A DNA stretch of 64,000 bases from DUTS01 sp050951605 (lineage in GTDB: Bacteria; Bacillota; Peptococcia; DRI-13; DTU073), in the NCBI GenBank assembly GCA_050951605.1, contig JBMNJJ010000003.1:248001-312000 (forward strand), written 5' to 3'. The first letter of the stretch is position 1. Each line of letters starts with the position of its first letter. The notes under the pieces are model-generated. The model ran no database searches, was not told the DNA's origin, and worked only from the letters and a program-made list of their open reading frames with translations. Shown piece by piece: positions 1 to 8,393 of this stretch. The position numbers and the translations under genes are program-made.

Positions 1-1
1 G

Positions 2-124
2 GGGCAAGGATATGACAATTTAGTAAAATTGTATGGTGAAGGATTTCATATTTGTCACTTACATTTTGGTCAAGCACGGCAAGGAGATTGTCTTTTTTGT
101 GTAGGTTTTTTGCGTAAATTATAG
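2..124 (+). CDS. yabA: YabA, replication initiation control protein (3' end only)
   Basis: Only the last 40 codons are in the window. They read GYDNLVKLYGEGFHIC near the start, then HLHFGQ and GDCLFC, ending FLRKL. This is the C-terminal zinc-binding part of YabA: its Cys/His pattern (CHLH and CLFC) is the metal site, and B. subtilis YabA ends in a closely similar segment. In that species YabA binds DnaA and DnaN and restrains replication initiation. Its place directly before a TrmN6-type methyltransferase and rsmI matches the conserved yabA-yabB-yabC order. The N-terminal coiled coil lies outside the window. Confidence 0.88.
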   Translation, partial: GQGYDNLVKLYGEGFHICHLHFGQARQGDCLFCVGFLRKL

Positions 125-144
125 GGGGAAGGTGCTTTTTTGTT

Positions 145-894
145 GTGCTGAAAGCGGATGAAACTTTAGATGAGTTAATAATTAATAATTTGCAGCTTAT
201 TCAGAAGAAAAAAGGATTCCGTTTTACTTTAGATTCTGTTCTTGTGGCTCATTTTGCTACATTAAAACAAAATGATGAAATTATTGATTTGGGAACCGGT
301 ACAGGAGTGATCCCCTTAATTTTGCATGCTCGGGCTAAAAACACGCAGATTATAGGTGTGGAAATTCAAGAAGAACTTGCGGAAATGGCTAAGCGTTCGG
401 TAAAATTAAATGGCTTAGAAGATGCTATCCGCATAGTAAAGGGAGACCTGAGAGGGATTCATAAGATTCTCGGAGGCGGTAAATTTAATTTAGTTACAGC
501 GAATCCTCCTTACTGGTCATCACGTCAAGGAAAGATAAGCCCGGTGGAGAACCGAGCCATTTCTCGACATGAGTTAACTTGTACTTTAGAAGATGTAGTA
601 GCTAGCGCCGGTAAATTGTTAAATTATCAAGGCCGTTTTGCTATTATTTATCCTGTAGACAATCTTTTAAATCTGTTTGTTCTTTTACGTAAGTATCATT
701 TAGAGCCGCGTAAAATTCGTTTTATCCATTCTTTTCGTGAACGGCCTGCCCGTTTGTTGTTATTAGAAGCGAGAAAAAGTGCCCCGGCTGAACTTAAGGT
801 CTTGCCTCCATTAATAATTTATGAAAAGCCCGGGCAGTATGGTGCAGAGATTTTATCTTGGTATGGGAAAGAGGTTGTTCTTTGTGAAAAATAA
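145..894 (+). CDS. trmN6: tRNA1(Val) (adenine-37-N6)-methyltransferase family protein
   Basis: A 249-residue class I SAM-dependent methyltransferase (YabB/TrmN6 family). The SAM-binding glycine loop DLGTGTGVIPL is near residue 50. The adenine-N6 methyltransferase motif NPPYW is near residue 121, where N-P-P-Y is the catalytic signature. The family modifies A37 of tRNA in enterobacteria; the exact target here is inferred. The start is GTG at 145, with GGGGGAAGG about 12 bases upstream; no better in-frame start is visible. It follows yabA by 20 bases, and its last codons overlap the start of rsmI, so the three are probably co-transcribed. Confidence 0.88.
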   Translation: MLKADETLDELIINNLQLIQKKKGFRFTLDSVLVAHFATLKQNDEIIDLGTGTGVIPLILHARAKNTQIIGVEIQEELAEMAKRSVKLNGLEDAIRIVKGDLRGIHKILGGGKFNLVTANPPYWSSRQGKISPVENRAISRHELTCTLEDVVASAGKLLNYQGRFAIIYPVDNLLNLFVLLRKYHLEPRKIRFIHSFRERPARLLLLEARKSAPAELKVLPPLIIYEKPGQYGAEILSWYGKEVVLCEK

Positions 895-1723
895 GGGGAA
901 GGGAACATTGTTTTTAGTGGGAACCCCTATCGGCAATTTAAAAGATATTACCATACGAGCTTTAGAGACTTTACAAGCAGTTGATTTGATTGCAGCTGAA
1001 GATACACGTCATACGCAAAAACTTTTAAGCCATTATCAAATACATAAACCACTAACAAGTTATTATGAACATAATAAAAGTTTGAAAGGTCCACGGTTGA
1101 TTGAGAAATTATCTGCAGGGGAAAATATTGCTTTGGTATCTGATGCAGGTATGCCCGGAATTTCGGATCCGGGGGAAGATTTAGTTAAAGAATGTCTTAA
1201 AGAAGAAATACCGTTAATCGTAGTTCCGGGTCCTTCAGCTGTTTTAACGGCTGTAGTTGCTTCAGGGCTGGATTGTAGTGGTTTTGTATTTGCAGGTTTT
1301 TTTCCTAGAACAAAAAAGGGAAGAGAAAAAATACTTGCTGAATTAAAAGAGGAAAAAAGAACAGTCATTTTTTATGAAAGCCCTTATCGTTTGCCGAAAA
1401 CGTTGTCAGAGATTAAGAAGACTTGGGGAGATAGGTCTTGTTGCTTGGCAAGGGAATTGACAAAAGTATATGAGGAATATCAGCGCGGAACTTTAAGTGA
1501 GTTGATTGAGTATTGGCAAAATCGTTCCGTCAAAGGAGAAATTACTCTTATCATTGCCGGAGCATGTTGTGAGGAGAAACAAGAGATTACTTCTAAAGAA
1601 ATGGTGGCTTGTTATCAGGAATTAATAGACAGGGGATTTCAGAAAAAGGAAGCAATTAAGGAGACGGCTAGGTTGTTGGGAGTGCCGAAGCGTGAAGTAT
1701 ATAAATTGATGATGATTAAGTAA
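884..1723 (+). CDS. rsmI: 16S rRNA (cytidine-1402-2'-O)-methyltransferase RsmI
   Basis: About 279 residues, the usual RsmI length. Family motifs run in order: LVGTPIGNLKD near the N terminus, AAEDTRHT, SDAGMPGISDPG (SAM-binding), VPGPSAV, and FYESPYRL. RsmI methylates the 2'-O of C1402 in the 16S rRNA decoding centre, working with RsmH. I place the start at GTG 884, after GGGAAAGAGG. An earlier ATG at 821 would add residues unlike the family and lie deep inside trmN6. The chosen start overlaps the trmN6 stop by 11 bases, which suggests translational coupling. A terminator follows directly. Confidence 0.93.
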   Translation: MKNKGKGTLFLVGTPIGNLKDITIRALETLQAVDLIAAEDTRHTQKLLSHYQIHKPLTSYYEHNKSLKGPRLIEKLSAGENIALVSDAGMPGISDPGEDLVKECLKEEIPLIVVPGPSAVLTAVVASGLDCSGFVFAGFFPRTKKGREKILAELKEEKRTVIFYESPYRLPKTLSEIKKTWGDRSCCLARELTKVYEEYQRGTLSELIEYWQNRSVKGEITLIIAGACCEEKQEITSKEMVACYQELIDRGFQKKEAIKETARLLGVPKREVYKLMMIK

Positions 1724-1760
1724 AATCGGGACTCATAAAAAATGAATCCCGATTTTATTT
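1722..1760 (+). terminator. Rho-independent terminator after rsmI
   Basis: A ten-base inverted repeat, AAAATCGGGA at 1722-1731 against TCCCGATTTT at 1747-1756, is followed by ATTT. The stem begins inside the rsmI stop codon. The A-rich left arm also gives U residues on the other strand, so it may also serve the convergent abrB gene. Confidence 0.85.
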
Positions 1761-1809
1761 CATTAGAAGATATGCATTATTGTAATTTAAATTTATGTAA
1801 GGTATTAAA

Positions 1810-2055
1810 TTAAGCGTTAGCCGCCATAGCTTGAGCACATTCTCTGCAAACTAGTTTGCCACGAAAATATTGAACATTGTCTGCACTTCCGCAGAACACA
1901 CAGGCCGGTTCATATTTTTTGAGAATGATTTTTTCTTGGTCGACGTAAATTTCCAAGGCATCTTTTTCCTCAATACCTAGGGTTCTTCTAAGTTCGATAG
2001 GAATAACTACGCGACCTAATTCATCTACTTTTCTTACAATACCTGTTGACCTCAT
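1810..2055 (-). CDS. abrB: AbrB/SpoVT-type transition-state regulator
   Basis: 81 residues. The N-terminal swapped-hairpin AbrB DNA-binding domain reads RSTGIVRKVDELGRVVIPIE, followed by LRRTLGI. The C-terminal part has two cysteine pairs (CVFC and CREC), a putative zinc knuckle common in clostridial AbrB proteins but absent from B. subtilis AbrB. The ATG at 2055 follows AAAGGAGATG; an upstream in-frame start lacks such a site. AbrB-type proteins repress stationary-phase and sporulation genes. The position between rsmI and metG is the same as in Bacillus. It is transcribed divergently from metG, with its own sigma-A promoter. Confidence 0.9.
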   Translation of the reverse strand: MRSTGIVRKVDELGRVVIPIELRRTLGIEEKDALEIYVDQEKIILKKYEPACVFCGSADNVQYFRGKLVCRECAQAMAANA

Positions 2056-2101
2056 ACAAACATCTCCTTTCTTCGCCAAAATTCGACAACAGCACAACTA
2101 A

Positions 2102-2130
2102 ATGATAACAATTATGCCATTAAAAGTCAA
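2102..2130 (-). promoter_or_regulatory. Sigma-A promoter for abrB
   Basis: On the minus strand, TTGACT (2130-2125) and TATCAT (2107-2102) are separated by 17 bases, about 47 bases upstream of the abrB ATG. Each hexamer has one mismatch to consensus and the spacing is optimal. Confidence 0.7.
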
Positions 2131-2190
2131 TACCAAATTTATATTTTATTTATAATTTTAGAACAAAATTTTACAAAAGGAAGGTGAAAC

Positions 2191-2219
2191 TTGACAAAGA
2201 TGGGGTAGGTGATTATACT
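2191..2219 (+). promoter_or_regulatory. Sigma-A promoter for the metG T-box transcript
   Basis: TTGACA at 2191-2196 and TATACT at 2214-2219, with a 17-base spacer. The -35 box is consensus. Transcription would begin near 2226, immediately before the T-box leader, about 290 bases before the metG start codon. Confidence 0.8.
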
Positions 2220-2225
2220 TTTGGT

Positions 2226-2480
2226 AAATAATATTTATAAGTTATCAGATATGAGAAAATGATAGGCTGAGTAAGCTTTAGTTTTTTTACAGCGAATGGG
2301 GGAGGGTGGAAGCCCCAAAAAAGACTAGGCTGAAGATGAACCTTGATTCTTATACAGGCTGGTGCCCTTTAACACACCGAAGTCTTTTTGTGACTTGCTG
2401 AGGGCCTTTTTATTGGCTGAAGCAGGGTGGTACCACGAAGGCAAAGCCTTTCGTCCCTGATTGGATGAAAGGTTTTTATT
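2226..2480 (+). promoter_or_regulatory. T-box riboswitch upstream of metG
   Basis: The leader contains the hallmark T-box/antiterminator sequence AGGGTGGTACCACG at 2424-2437. It is followed by a strong terminator hairpin whose left arm lies just downstream. T-boxes sense uncharged tRNA through a specifier codon and the tRNA acceptor end. In the Stem I region, GAAGATGAACC near 2332-2342 offers an ATG (Met) as specifier codon, consistent with the downstream methionyl-tRNA synthetase. The T-box itself is certain from its motif. The specifier assignment and the exact 5' boundary are inferred. Confidence 0.93.
2447..2477 (+). terminator. T-box terminator hairpin
   Basis: CCTTTCGTCC (2447-2456) pairs with GGATGAAAGG (2463-2472), a ten-pair stem with one G-U pair, followed by TTTTT. 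Its left arm lies ten bases after the T-box motif, as expected for the hairpin competing with the antiterminator. Confidence 0.9.
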
Positions 2481-2515
2481 ATTTTAATTTATTTTCAAGG
2501 AGGAATAGTTTTAGA

Positions 2516-4468
2516 ATGAAGAAAAAGACATTTTACATTACGACGCCGATTTATTATCCGAGTGCTAATTTGCATATTGGGCATGCTTTAACTACGGTGA
2601 TGGCTGATACCATGGCACGCTATAAAAAAATGCAGGGTTTTGATACTTATTTTTTAACAGGTTCTGATGAACATGGACTTAAAATTGAACGAAGTGCTAA
2701 AGCTGTAGGTCAAGAGCCTAAGGAATACGTAGATAAAATAGTAGCCAGCTTTAAGTCCCTTTGGGAAAAACTGCTGATCTCTAATGATGACTTTATTAGG
2801 ACAACAGAAACAAGACATAAGCGGGTAGCACAGGACATTTTTCGGAAAATATATGACAAAGGTGATATTTATCTTTCTACTTATGAAGGTTGGTATTGTA
2901 CACCTTGTGAAACCTTCTTTACGGAAAGGCAATTAGGGGAAGAGCGGTTATGCCCTGATTGTCAGCGTCCTGTGGAATTAATTAAAGAAGAAAGTTACTT
3001 TTTTAAAATGTCCAAATATGCGGAGCGCCTTCTGCAACATATTGAGGAGAATCCTGAGTTTATTCAGCCCATCTCTCGCCGGAATGAGATGATTAATTTT
3101 ATTAAAAGCGGTTTAGAAGATTTATGTGTTTCACGGACAACTTTTACTTGGGGCATTCCTGCACCGATTAATCAAAAACATGTAATTTATGTTTGGTTTG
3201 ACGCTTTAACGAATTATCTGAGTGCTTTAGGTTATGGAACAGAGCATGATGAGTTGTATCAAAAATATTGGCCTGCAGATATTCACTTGGTAGGTAAAGA
3301 TATTGTTCGTTTTCATACGATAATTTGGCCAACAATTCTAATGGCGGCAGACCTTCCTTTGCCTAAACAGGTTTTCGGTCATGGTTGGCTACTTTTGGAC
3401 TCGGGGAAGATGTCAAAGTCGAAGGGGAATGTGGTTGACCCTGTTGTCCTTATTGAAAAATATGGTGTGGATGCGGTTCGTTACTTTTTATTGAGGGAAA
3501 TTCCTTTAGGTTTAGACGGTTATTATTCTGAAGATAATTTGATTCAGCGGATTAATACTGATTTAGCTAATGACTTTGGCAATCTTGTTTCGCGTAGTGT
3601 AGCGATGATTGAAAAGTATTTTGAGGGCAAAGTACCACTTTCGGCAGGCGAAGAAGGTCCTTTTGAGCGTGAGTTGCTTGCTTTGGCAACTGCTATCCCG
3701 CAAGAAGTGGCGGAGTTTTATGATCGGATGGACTTTGCCAATGCTTTAGATAGTGTGTGGCGTTTGGTGAAGAGGGCTAATAAGTATATTGATGAAACAA
3801 TGCCCTGGCTTTTGGCGAAAGACCCCGGTCAGAAAGAAAAGCTGGGAACAGTTTTATATAATCTTATCGAGGTTATTCGAATAGTTACAGTAATGATTGC
3901 ACCGGCACTACCGGCTCTTCCAGAGAAAGTATGGGCGCAGATTGGTGCTGATGTTGTTTCACAGCCAACTTGGGCGGATACTGAATGGGGTAAAACTTGC
4001 CCCGGACAGGTGGTAACGAAGGGTAAGGCACTTTTCCCTCGAATTGAGGTAAAAGAAGAAGGAAAAGGAAAAGCGAAAAATGAGGGAGAACAGCAAAAGG
4101 ATAAAGAACCAAAACAGACAGATAAAAAGGGAAATAGCGAGCCTGAGAAAATATCGCTTGAGGACTTTGCTAAATTAGATTTACGAGTAGCAGAGGTTAT
4201 AGCTTGTGAAAAAGTAGAGAATACAGAAAAACTCTTAAAATTAGAGATAAAAATAGGTGAGGAGGCACGGACAATTGTTTCCGGCATAGCTAAGCATTAT
4301 ACTCCTCAAGACCTTGTGGGCCAAAAAGTTGTTGTGGTCGCTAATTTAAAACCAGCTAAATTGAGAGGGATTTTATCTGAAGGTATGCTTTTAGCAGCTT
4401 CTCATGGTGATGTTTTGGAAGTTTTAACTGTGGAGAAGGATTTACCGACAGGTAGTAAGGTTAAGTAA
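2516..4468 (+). CDS. metG: Methionine--tRNA ligase, long form with C-terminal tRNA-binding domain
   Basis: 650 residues. Class I synthetase motifs: HIGH as HIGHA near residue 21 and KMSKS as KMSKSKGN near residue 300. A zinc knuckle with CTPC and CPDC lies in the connective region. After a lysine- and glutamate-rich linker (around residues 515-550), a C-terminal EMAPII-like tRNA-binding domain begins FAKLDLRVAEV. This domain usually dimerises the enzyme and binds the tRNA elbow. The start is ATG 2516 after AAGGAGG; a TTG at 2465 lies inside the terminator hairpin and is rejected. Expression is controlled by the T-box. tatD follows after 11 bases. Confidence 0.96.
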   Translation: MKKKTFYITTPIYYPSANLHIGHALTTVMADTMARYKKMQGFDTYFLTGSDEHGLKIERSAKAVGQEPKEYVDKIVASFKSLWEKLLISNDDFIRTTETRHKRVAQDIFRKIYDKGDIYLSTYEGWYCTPCETFFTERQLGEERLCPDCQRPVELIKEESYFFKMSKYAERLLQHIEENPEFIQPISRRNEMINFIKSGLEDLCVSRTTFTWGIPAPINQKHVIYVWFDALTNYLSALGYGTEHDELYQKYWPADIHLVGKDIVRFHTIIWPTILMAADLPLPKQVFGHGWLLLDSGKMSKSKGNVVDPVVLIEKYGVDAVRYFLLREIPLGLDGYYSEDNLIQRINTDLANDFGNLVSRSVAMIEKYFEGKVPLSAGEEGPFERELLALATAIPQEVAEFYDRMDFANALDSVWRLVKRANKYIDETMPWLLAKDPGQKEKLGTVLYNLIEVIRIVTVMIAPALPALPEKVWAQIGADVVSQPTWADTEWGKTCPGQVVTKGKALFPRIEVKEEGKGKAKNEGEQQKDKEPKQTDKKGNSEPEKISLEDFAKLDLRVAEVIACEKVENTEKLLKLEIKIGEEARTIVSGIAKHYTPQDLVGQKVVVVANLKPAKLRGILSEGMLLAASHGDVLEVLTVEKDLPTGSKVK

Positions 4469-4479
4469 GGAGGTTTTCT

Positions 4480-5265
4480 ATGTATTTCGATACTCATGCC
4501 CATTTAGATGATATTCAGTTTGCCGAAGAGCAAGAGGCAGTGCTTAAGCGTGCCCAAGAAGCTGGGGTGGAATTAATCGTCAATGCGGGTTGTAGTGACC
4601 CTGCGGCCGGGCAGATGTTAAAATTAATGCAGAAATATAACTTTATTTATGGTGCGATAGGGGTACATCCTCATGAGGCACAAGACCTTAATGCGGAAAG
4701 CTTAGCCGAGCTATATAAATTAGCTCAAAGCCCTCGTGTGGTAGCCGTAGGCGAGATTGGGCTTGACTATCATTATGATTTTTCACCACGCGCTACTCAA
4801 CAGACAGTTTTTCGAGAAATGATTCGAATGGCACGAGCAGTACAATTACCGCTAATTATCCATGACCGTGAGGCTCATGAGGATGTTTTACGGATTGTTA
4901 AGGAAGAGAAGGCAAGTGAAGTAGGCGGTGTTTTTCATTGTTATTCAGGAAGTTGGTCTTTAGCTAAGGAAATTATGCAACTCGGGTTTTATATTGCTTT
5001 AGGTGGCGTGGTAACTTTTAAAAATGCACGCAAAGCAGTAGAAGTAGCGCGAGAAATACCTCTCGAACGTCTTTTGCTAGAGACAGATTGCCCTTATTTA
5101 ACCCCTGAGCCTTATCGGGGCAAAAGGAATGAGCCTGCTTATGTGGTTAAGGTAGCGGAAAAGATTGCGGAGATTAAGGGTATATCAGTAGAAGAAGTAG
5201 CTCAGGCCACTTTAGTTAATGGAAAGAGGTTGTTTAGAATTGAGGGAGATTTTAAAAAAGCATAA
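4480..5265 (+). CDS. tatD: TatD-family metal-dependent hydrolase (YabD)
   Basis: 261 residues. TatD signatures: FDTHAHLDD at the N terminus (first metal ligands), VGEIGLDYHYD near residue 92, PLIIHDREAH (His ligand), FHCYSG, and LLETDCPYLTP near the C terminus. Family members are TIM-barrel, two-metal DNases with 3'-5' exonuclease activity; the precise substrate is not established here. It has a strong AAGGAGG site and lies 11 bases after metG, as in Bacillus (metS-yabD). Its 3' end overlaps rsmA. Confidence 0.93.
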   Translation: MYFDTHAHLDDIQFAEEQEAVLKRAQEAGVELIVNAGCSDPAAGQMLKLMQKYNFIYGAIGVHPHEAQDLNAESLAELYKLAQSPRVVAVGEIGLDYHYDFSPRATQQTVFREMIRMARAVQLPLIIHDREAHEDVLRIVKEEKASEVGGVFHCYSGSWSLAKEIMQLGFYIALGGVVTFKNARKAVEVAREIPLERLLLETDCPYLTPEPYRGKRNEPAYVVKVAEKIAEIKGISVEEVAQATLVNGKRLFRIEGDFKKA

Positions 5266-6085
5266 TTTTCGCTTTAAAAAAAAATGGGGACAGAATTTTA
5301 TTTTTGAGCAAAACTTATTACAACGGATAGTCAGAGAAGCGGGAATTGTCCCCGGAGATCGGGTGGTAGAGATAGGAGCCGGTGCGGGAACATTAACACG
5401 TGAACTCTTAGCTCAGGGGGCACAAGTATTGGCGATAGAAATTGACCATACTTTATTACCTCTTTTAGAAAGTTTATTCCCGGGTGAAAAAGTGGTTTTT
5501 GTACAAGGTGATGTTTTGCAAATGGATTTAGATAAATTAACATATAGTTATGGCTGGAAGTATCCTTATAAGGTGGTGGCGAATCTCCCTTATTACATTA
5601 CTACGCCTTTAGTGATGAAATTATTGGAAAAAGAAAAAGAGATTGAAGATATTGTCGTGATGATGCAAAAAGAAGTTGCGGAAAGATTACTGGCTGCGCC
5701 AGGTACGAAGGAATATGGAGCGATTACCCTGGCAGTACAGTATTATGCGGAAATAGAAATGTTGTTTCCGGTTTCGCGACATGCTTTTCGACCTGTTCCT
5801 AAGGTCGATTCAACTGTAATTCGTTTAAAACCTAGAAAAGAACCTCCTGTACAAGTGAGGGATGAGGTAATCTTATTTAAAATTATTAAAGCTGCGTTTG
5901 GTCAACGGCGTAAGACATTACTTAATTCGCTTTTGAAAGTACAACCGAGCGTGGAGAAAGAAGCGGTTAGGGAAGTATTGACTCAGGCGGAGATAGATTT
6001 TCAGACACGGGGAGAAGGATTAAGCTTAGAACAATTCGCTGTTTTATCTAATGTTTGGGTTGAAAACTTAAAAACAATGGTATAA
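5240..6085 (+). CDS. rsmA: 16S rRNA (adenine1518/1519-N6,N6)-dimethyltransferase
   Basis: About 281 residues; RsmA/KsgA. The N terminus contains FKKKWGQNF, then SAM motif VVEIGAGAGTLT, the acidic motif IEID, and the catalytic motif NLPYYITTP. C-terminal motifs are FRPVPKVDSTV and FGQRRKTLLNSL. The enzyme dimethylates A1518 and A1519 of 16S rRNA late in 30S assembly. I choose TTG 5240 because GGAAAGAGG lies ten bases upstream and the protein then begins LREILKKH, as in relatives. An ATG at 5219 is possible but has no ribosome site. It overlaps tatD by 26 bases. rnmV and yabE, usual neighbours in Bacillus, are absent. Confidence 0.94.
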   Translation: MREILKKHNFRFKKKWGQNFIFEQNLLQRIVREAGIVPGDRVVEIGAGAGTLTRELLAQGAQVLAIEIDHTLLPLLESLFPGEKVVFVQGDVLQMDLDKLTYSYGWKYPYKVVANLPYYITTPLVMKLLEKEKEIEDIVVMMQKEVAERLLAAPGTKEYGAITLAVQYYAEIEMLFPVSRHAFRPVPKVDSTVIRLKPRKEPPVQVRDEVILFKIIKAAFGQRRKTLLNSLLKVQPSVEKEAVREVLTQAEIDFQTRGEGLSLEQFAVLSNVWVENLKTMV

Positions 6086-6108
6086 GTTAGTAAGAAAGTA
6101 TAAAAAAG

Positions 6109-6144
6109 AAGGTAACAGGGTATACTTACGCTGTTACCTTTTTT
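6109..6144 (+). terminator. Terminator after rsmA
   Basis: AAGGTAACAG (6109-6118) and CTGTTACCTT (6131-6140) form a perfect ten-pair stem with a run of six T at its end. It closes the metG-tatD-rsmA transcript. Confidence 0.92.
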
Positions 6145-6251
6145 GGTTTTTTTTACTACTGGAAAACTAAAAAAGGACAAATTATAATAAGCGTTATAAC
6201 TGACAACTTGCTACAAAACAATGTGACTAAGTTGCCGGAGGAGGCGAATTA

Positions 6252-6860
6252 ATGAAGAAGGAACGTTTTTTAATTGTGACTTTAATGGTTTTTGTTTTAA
6301 TGATGGTAATGGCTTCTCCCCTTTTTGCTGCTGTTACACATAAGGTTAAAAAGGGCGATACCTTATTTAGGTTAAGTAGAAATTATGGTGTGTCTATTGC
6401 CAGTATTAAAAGTGCTAATGGATTAAAATCAGATTTAATTATAATAGGACAAGTATTAAGGATACCTACATCGACGAATAATGTTTCTCGAAGTGGGAAA
6501 AGTTTCAGCCAGGAAGATATTAATTGGTTAGCTCGGGTCGTACATGGGGAAGCACGAGGTGAGTCTTATACAGGGCAGGTAGCAGTGGCAGCTGTTGTGC
6601 TTAATCGTTTAGATAGTAGGCAGTTCCCGAATACGGTTAAAGGGGTAATTTTTCAGTCAGGTGCTTTTACGGCTGTTGCCGATGGGCAGATTAATTTAAC
6701 ACCAAACACGACCGCATATAGAGCTGTGCGTGAGGCTATAGCCGGGGCAGACCCTTCAGGGGGTGCACTTTATTATTGGAACCCGGCGAAAGCTACGAGT
6801 AAGTGGATTTGGTCACGGACGATCATTAATCGTATCGGTAATCATGTTTTTGGAATTTAA
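6252..6860 (+). CDS. LysM and SleB/CwlJ-type cell wall hydrolase
   Basis: 202 residues. A signal peptide (MKKERFLIVT, hydrophobic core, cleavage near SPLFA-A) precedes one LysM domain (HKVKKGDTLFRLSRNYGVS to LRIP, about residues 30-73). Then comes a Hydrolase_2 domain starting DINWLARVVHGEARGE, with VAAVVLNR and the ending RIGNHVFG. This domain is found in the spore germination cortex hydrolases SleB and CwlJ. LysM binds peptidoglycan. A role in cortex degradation at germination is inferred from the family; a vegetative wall role cannot be excluded. GGAGGAGG precedes the ATG. The gene is flanked by terminators, so it is monocistronic. Confidence 0.85.
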   Translation: MKKERFLIVTLMVFVLMMVMASPLFAAVTHKVKKGDTLFRLSRNYGVSIASIKSANGLKSDLIIIGQVLRIPTSTNNVSRSGKSFSQEDINWLARVVHGEARGESYTGQVAVAAVVLNRLDSRQFPNTVKGVIFQSGAFTAVADGQINLTPNTTAYRAVREAIAGADPSGGALYYWNPAKATSKWIWSRTIINRIGNHVFGI

Positions 6861-6892
6861 ATTAAAAAGTTTGTTGTCAGGATTTAAAAAAG

Positions 6893-6936
6893 GTGAGTCT
6901 TTCTCAACTAATCTTGGGGAAAGGCTCACTTTTTTT
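6893..6936 (+). terminator. Terminator after the SleB-type gene
   Basis: GTGAGTCTTTCTC (6893-6905) pairs with GGGGAAAGGCTCAC (6916-6929) with G-U pairs, followed by seven T. Confidence 0.85.
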
Positions 6937-7005
6937 GCAGGAAAAACAAGAAGAAAAGCGTAATAATGGTATGAGAGGATAAGAAAATTGGGAAGGTGGA
7001 GGTTA

Positions 7006-8370
7006 ATGGGATATAGGAAAGAGAAAGATACTTTAGGTGAGGTCTTGGTACCTAGCGAGAAGTTATGGGGAGCACAAACGCAAAGGAGTCTTGAAAATTT
7101 TAAAATAGGTCAAGAAAAAATGCCGAATGAAATAATTAGGGCTTTAGTATTAATTAAAAGGGTAGCGGCTAAAGTTAATAGAGAGTTGGGTTTATTGGCT
7201 GAGGAAAAGCAAACAGCAATAGTTCAAGCTTGTGCAGAGATTTTGGCAGGTAAGTATATAGATAATTTCCCTTTAGTTGTTTGGCAGACAGGAAGTGGGA
7301 CACAAACAAATATGAATGTTAACGAAGTTATTGCGCGGCGAGCTAATCAAATTTTAGGTGCAGAGCAAGTTCATCCTCATGATCATGTTAATATGGGGCA
7401 GAGTTCTAATGATGCTTTCCCTACGGCAATGCATCTTGCAGCTGTAATTGCTTTAGAGGATCATCTTTTGCCGGTAATTGCGCAATTGAAAAAGACGTTT
7501 ACGCAAAAAAGTGAGGAATATAAGGATGTTTTAAAGATAGGTCGTACTCATTTACAGGATGCGACTCCTCTGACTTTTGGGCAAGAAATAAGTGCTTGGG
7601 AGCGGATGTTAGAAAAGGCAGAGTTGATGATTAAGGAAAGTATTATGCATCTAAGGGAATTAGCTTTAGGCGGCACTGCTGTGGGAACGGGCTTGAATAC
7701 ACATCCCGAGTTTGCTAAAAGGGCTGTTGCGGAAATTAATAAACTGACAGAAAAACAGTTCATTTCGGCGGAAAATAAGTTCCATGCTTTAACTAGTAAA
7801 GATGAACTTGTTTTTGCCCATGGAGCCTTAAAAGCATTGGCGGCAGATTTAATGAAGATAGCTAATGATATAAGGTGGTTAGCGAGTGGTCCACGTTGTG
7901 GGTTGGGGGAGCTAAGGCTCCCTACTAATGAACCGGGAAGTTCAATTATGCCTGGTAAGGTTAATCCTACACAATGTGAGGCCTTGATGATGGTCGCCTG
8001 TCAAGTATTAGGCAATGATGTAACGATAGGATTGGCAGCAAGCCAAGGCAATTTTCAGCTTAATGTATTTATGCCGGTATGTGCTTATAATTTTTTGCAG
8101 TCAGTACGCTTATTAACAGAGGCAATGGTTTCTTTTAATCAAAATTGTGTACAAGGGATGGAGCCTGAGCGAGAGAAGATGCAAAGTCATCTTGAAAATT
8201 CGTTAATGTTGGTAACAGCTTTAAGTCCTTATCTAGGTTATGAAAAGGCGGCGAAGATAGCACAAACGGCGTCTAGGGAAGGGCTTACATTGAAAGAAGC
8301 GGCCTTGAGATTAAAGTTGTTGACAGAAGAGGAGTTTGAGCGGTATCTCGAGCCGGAAAATATGGTCTAA
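7006..8370 (+). CDS. fumC: Class II fumarate hydratase (fumarase C)
   Basis: 454 residues. Interconverts fumarate and malate. Superfamily signatures: GSGTQTNMNVNEV near residue 98, HVNMGQSSNDAFPTAMH (substrate site), GRTHLQDATP (catalytic His), and GSSIMPGKVNPTQCEA near residue 313 (the mobile-loop signature with the catalytic serine). I take ATG 7006 after GAAGGTGGAGG; a TTG at 6988 is possible but less likely. It lies 23 bases before a malic enzyme, so the pair would convert fumarate via malate to pyruvate. This is a short dicarboxylate branch, common where the full citrate cycle is incomplete. Confidence 0.94.
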   Translation: MGYRKEKDTLGEVLVPSEKLWGAQTQRSLENFKIGQEKMPNEIIRALVLIKRVAAKVNRELGLLAEEKQTAIVQACAEILAGKYIDNFPLVVWQTGSGTQTNMNVNEVIARRANQILGAEQVHPHDHVNMGQSSNDAFPTAMHLAAVIALEDHLLPVIAQLKKTFTQKSEEYKDVLKIGRTHLQDATPLTFGQEISAWERMLEKAELMIKESIMHLRELALGGTAVGTGLNTHPEFAKRAVAEINKLTEKQFISAENKFHALTSKDELVFAHGALKALAADLMKIANDIRWLASGPRCGLGELRLPTNEPGSSIMPGKVNPTQCEALMMVACQVLGNDVTIGLAASQGNFQLNVFMPVCAYNFLQSVRLLTEAMVSFNQNCVQGMEPEREKMQSHLENSLMLVTALSPYLGYEKAAKIAQTASREGLTLKEAALRLKLLTEEEFERYLEPENMV

Positions 8371-8393
8371 GATACTAAAAGGGGGAAGAAAGG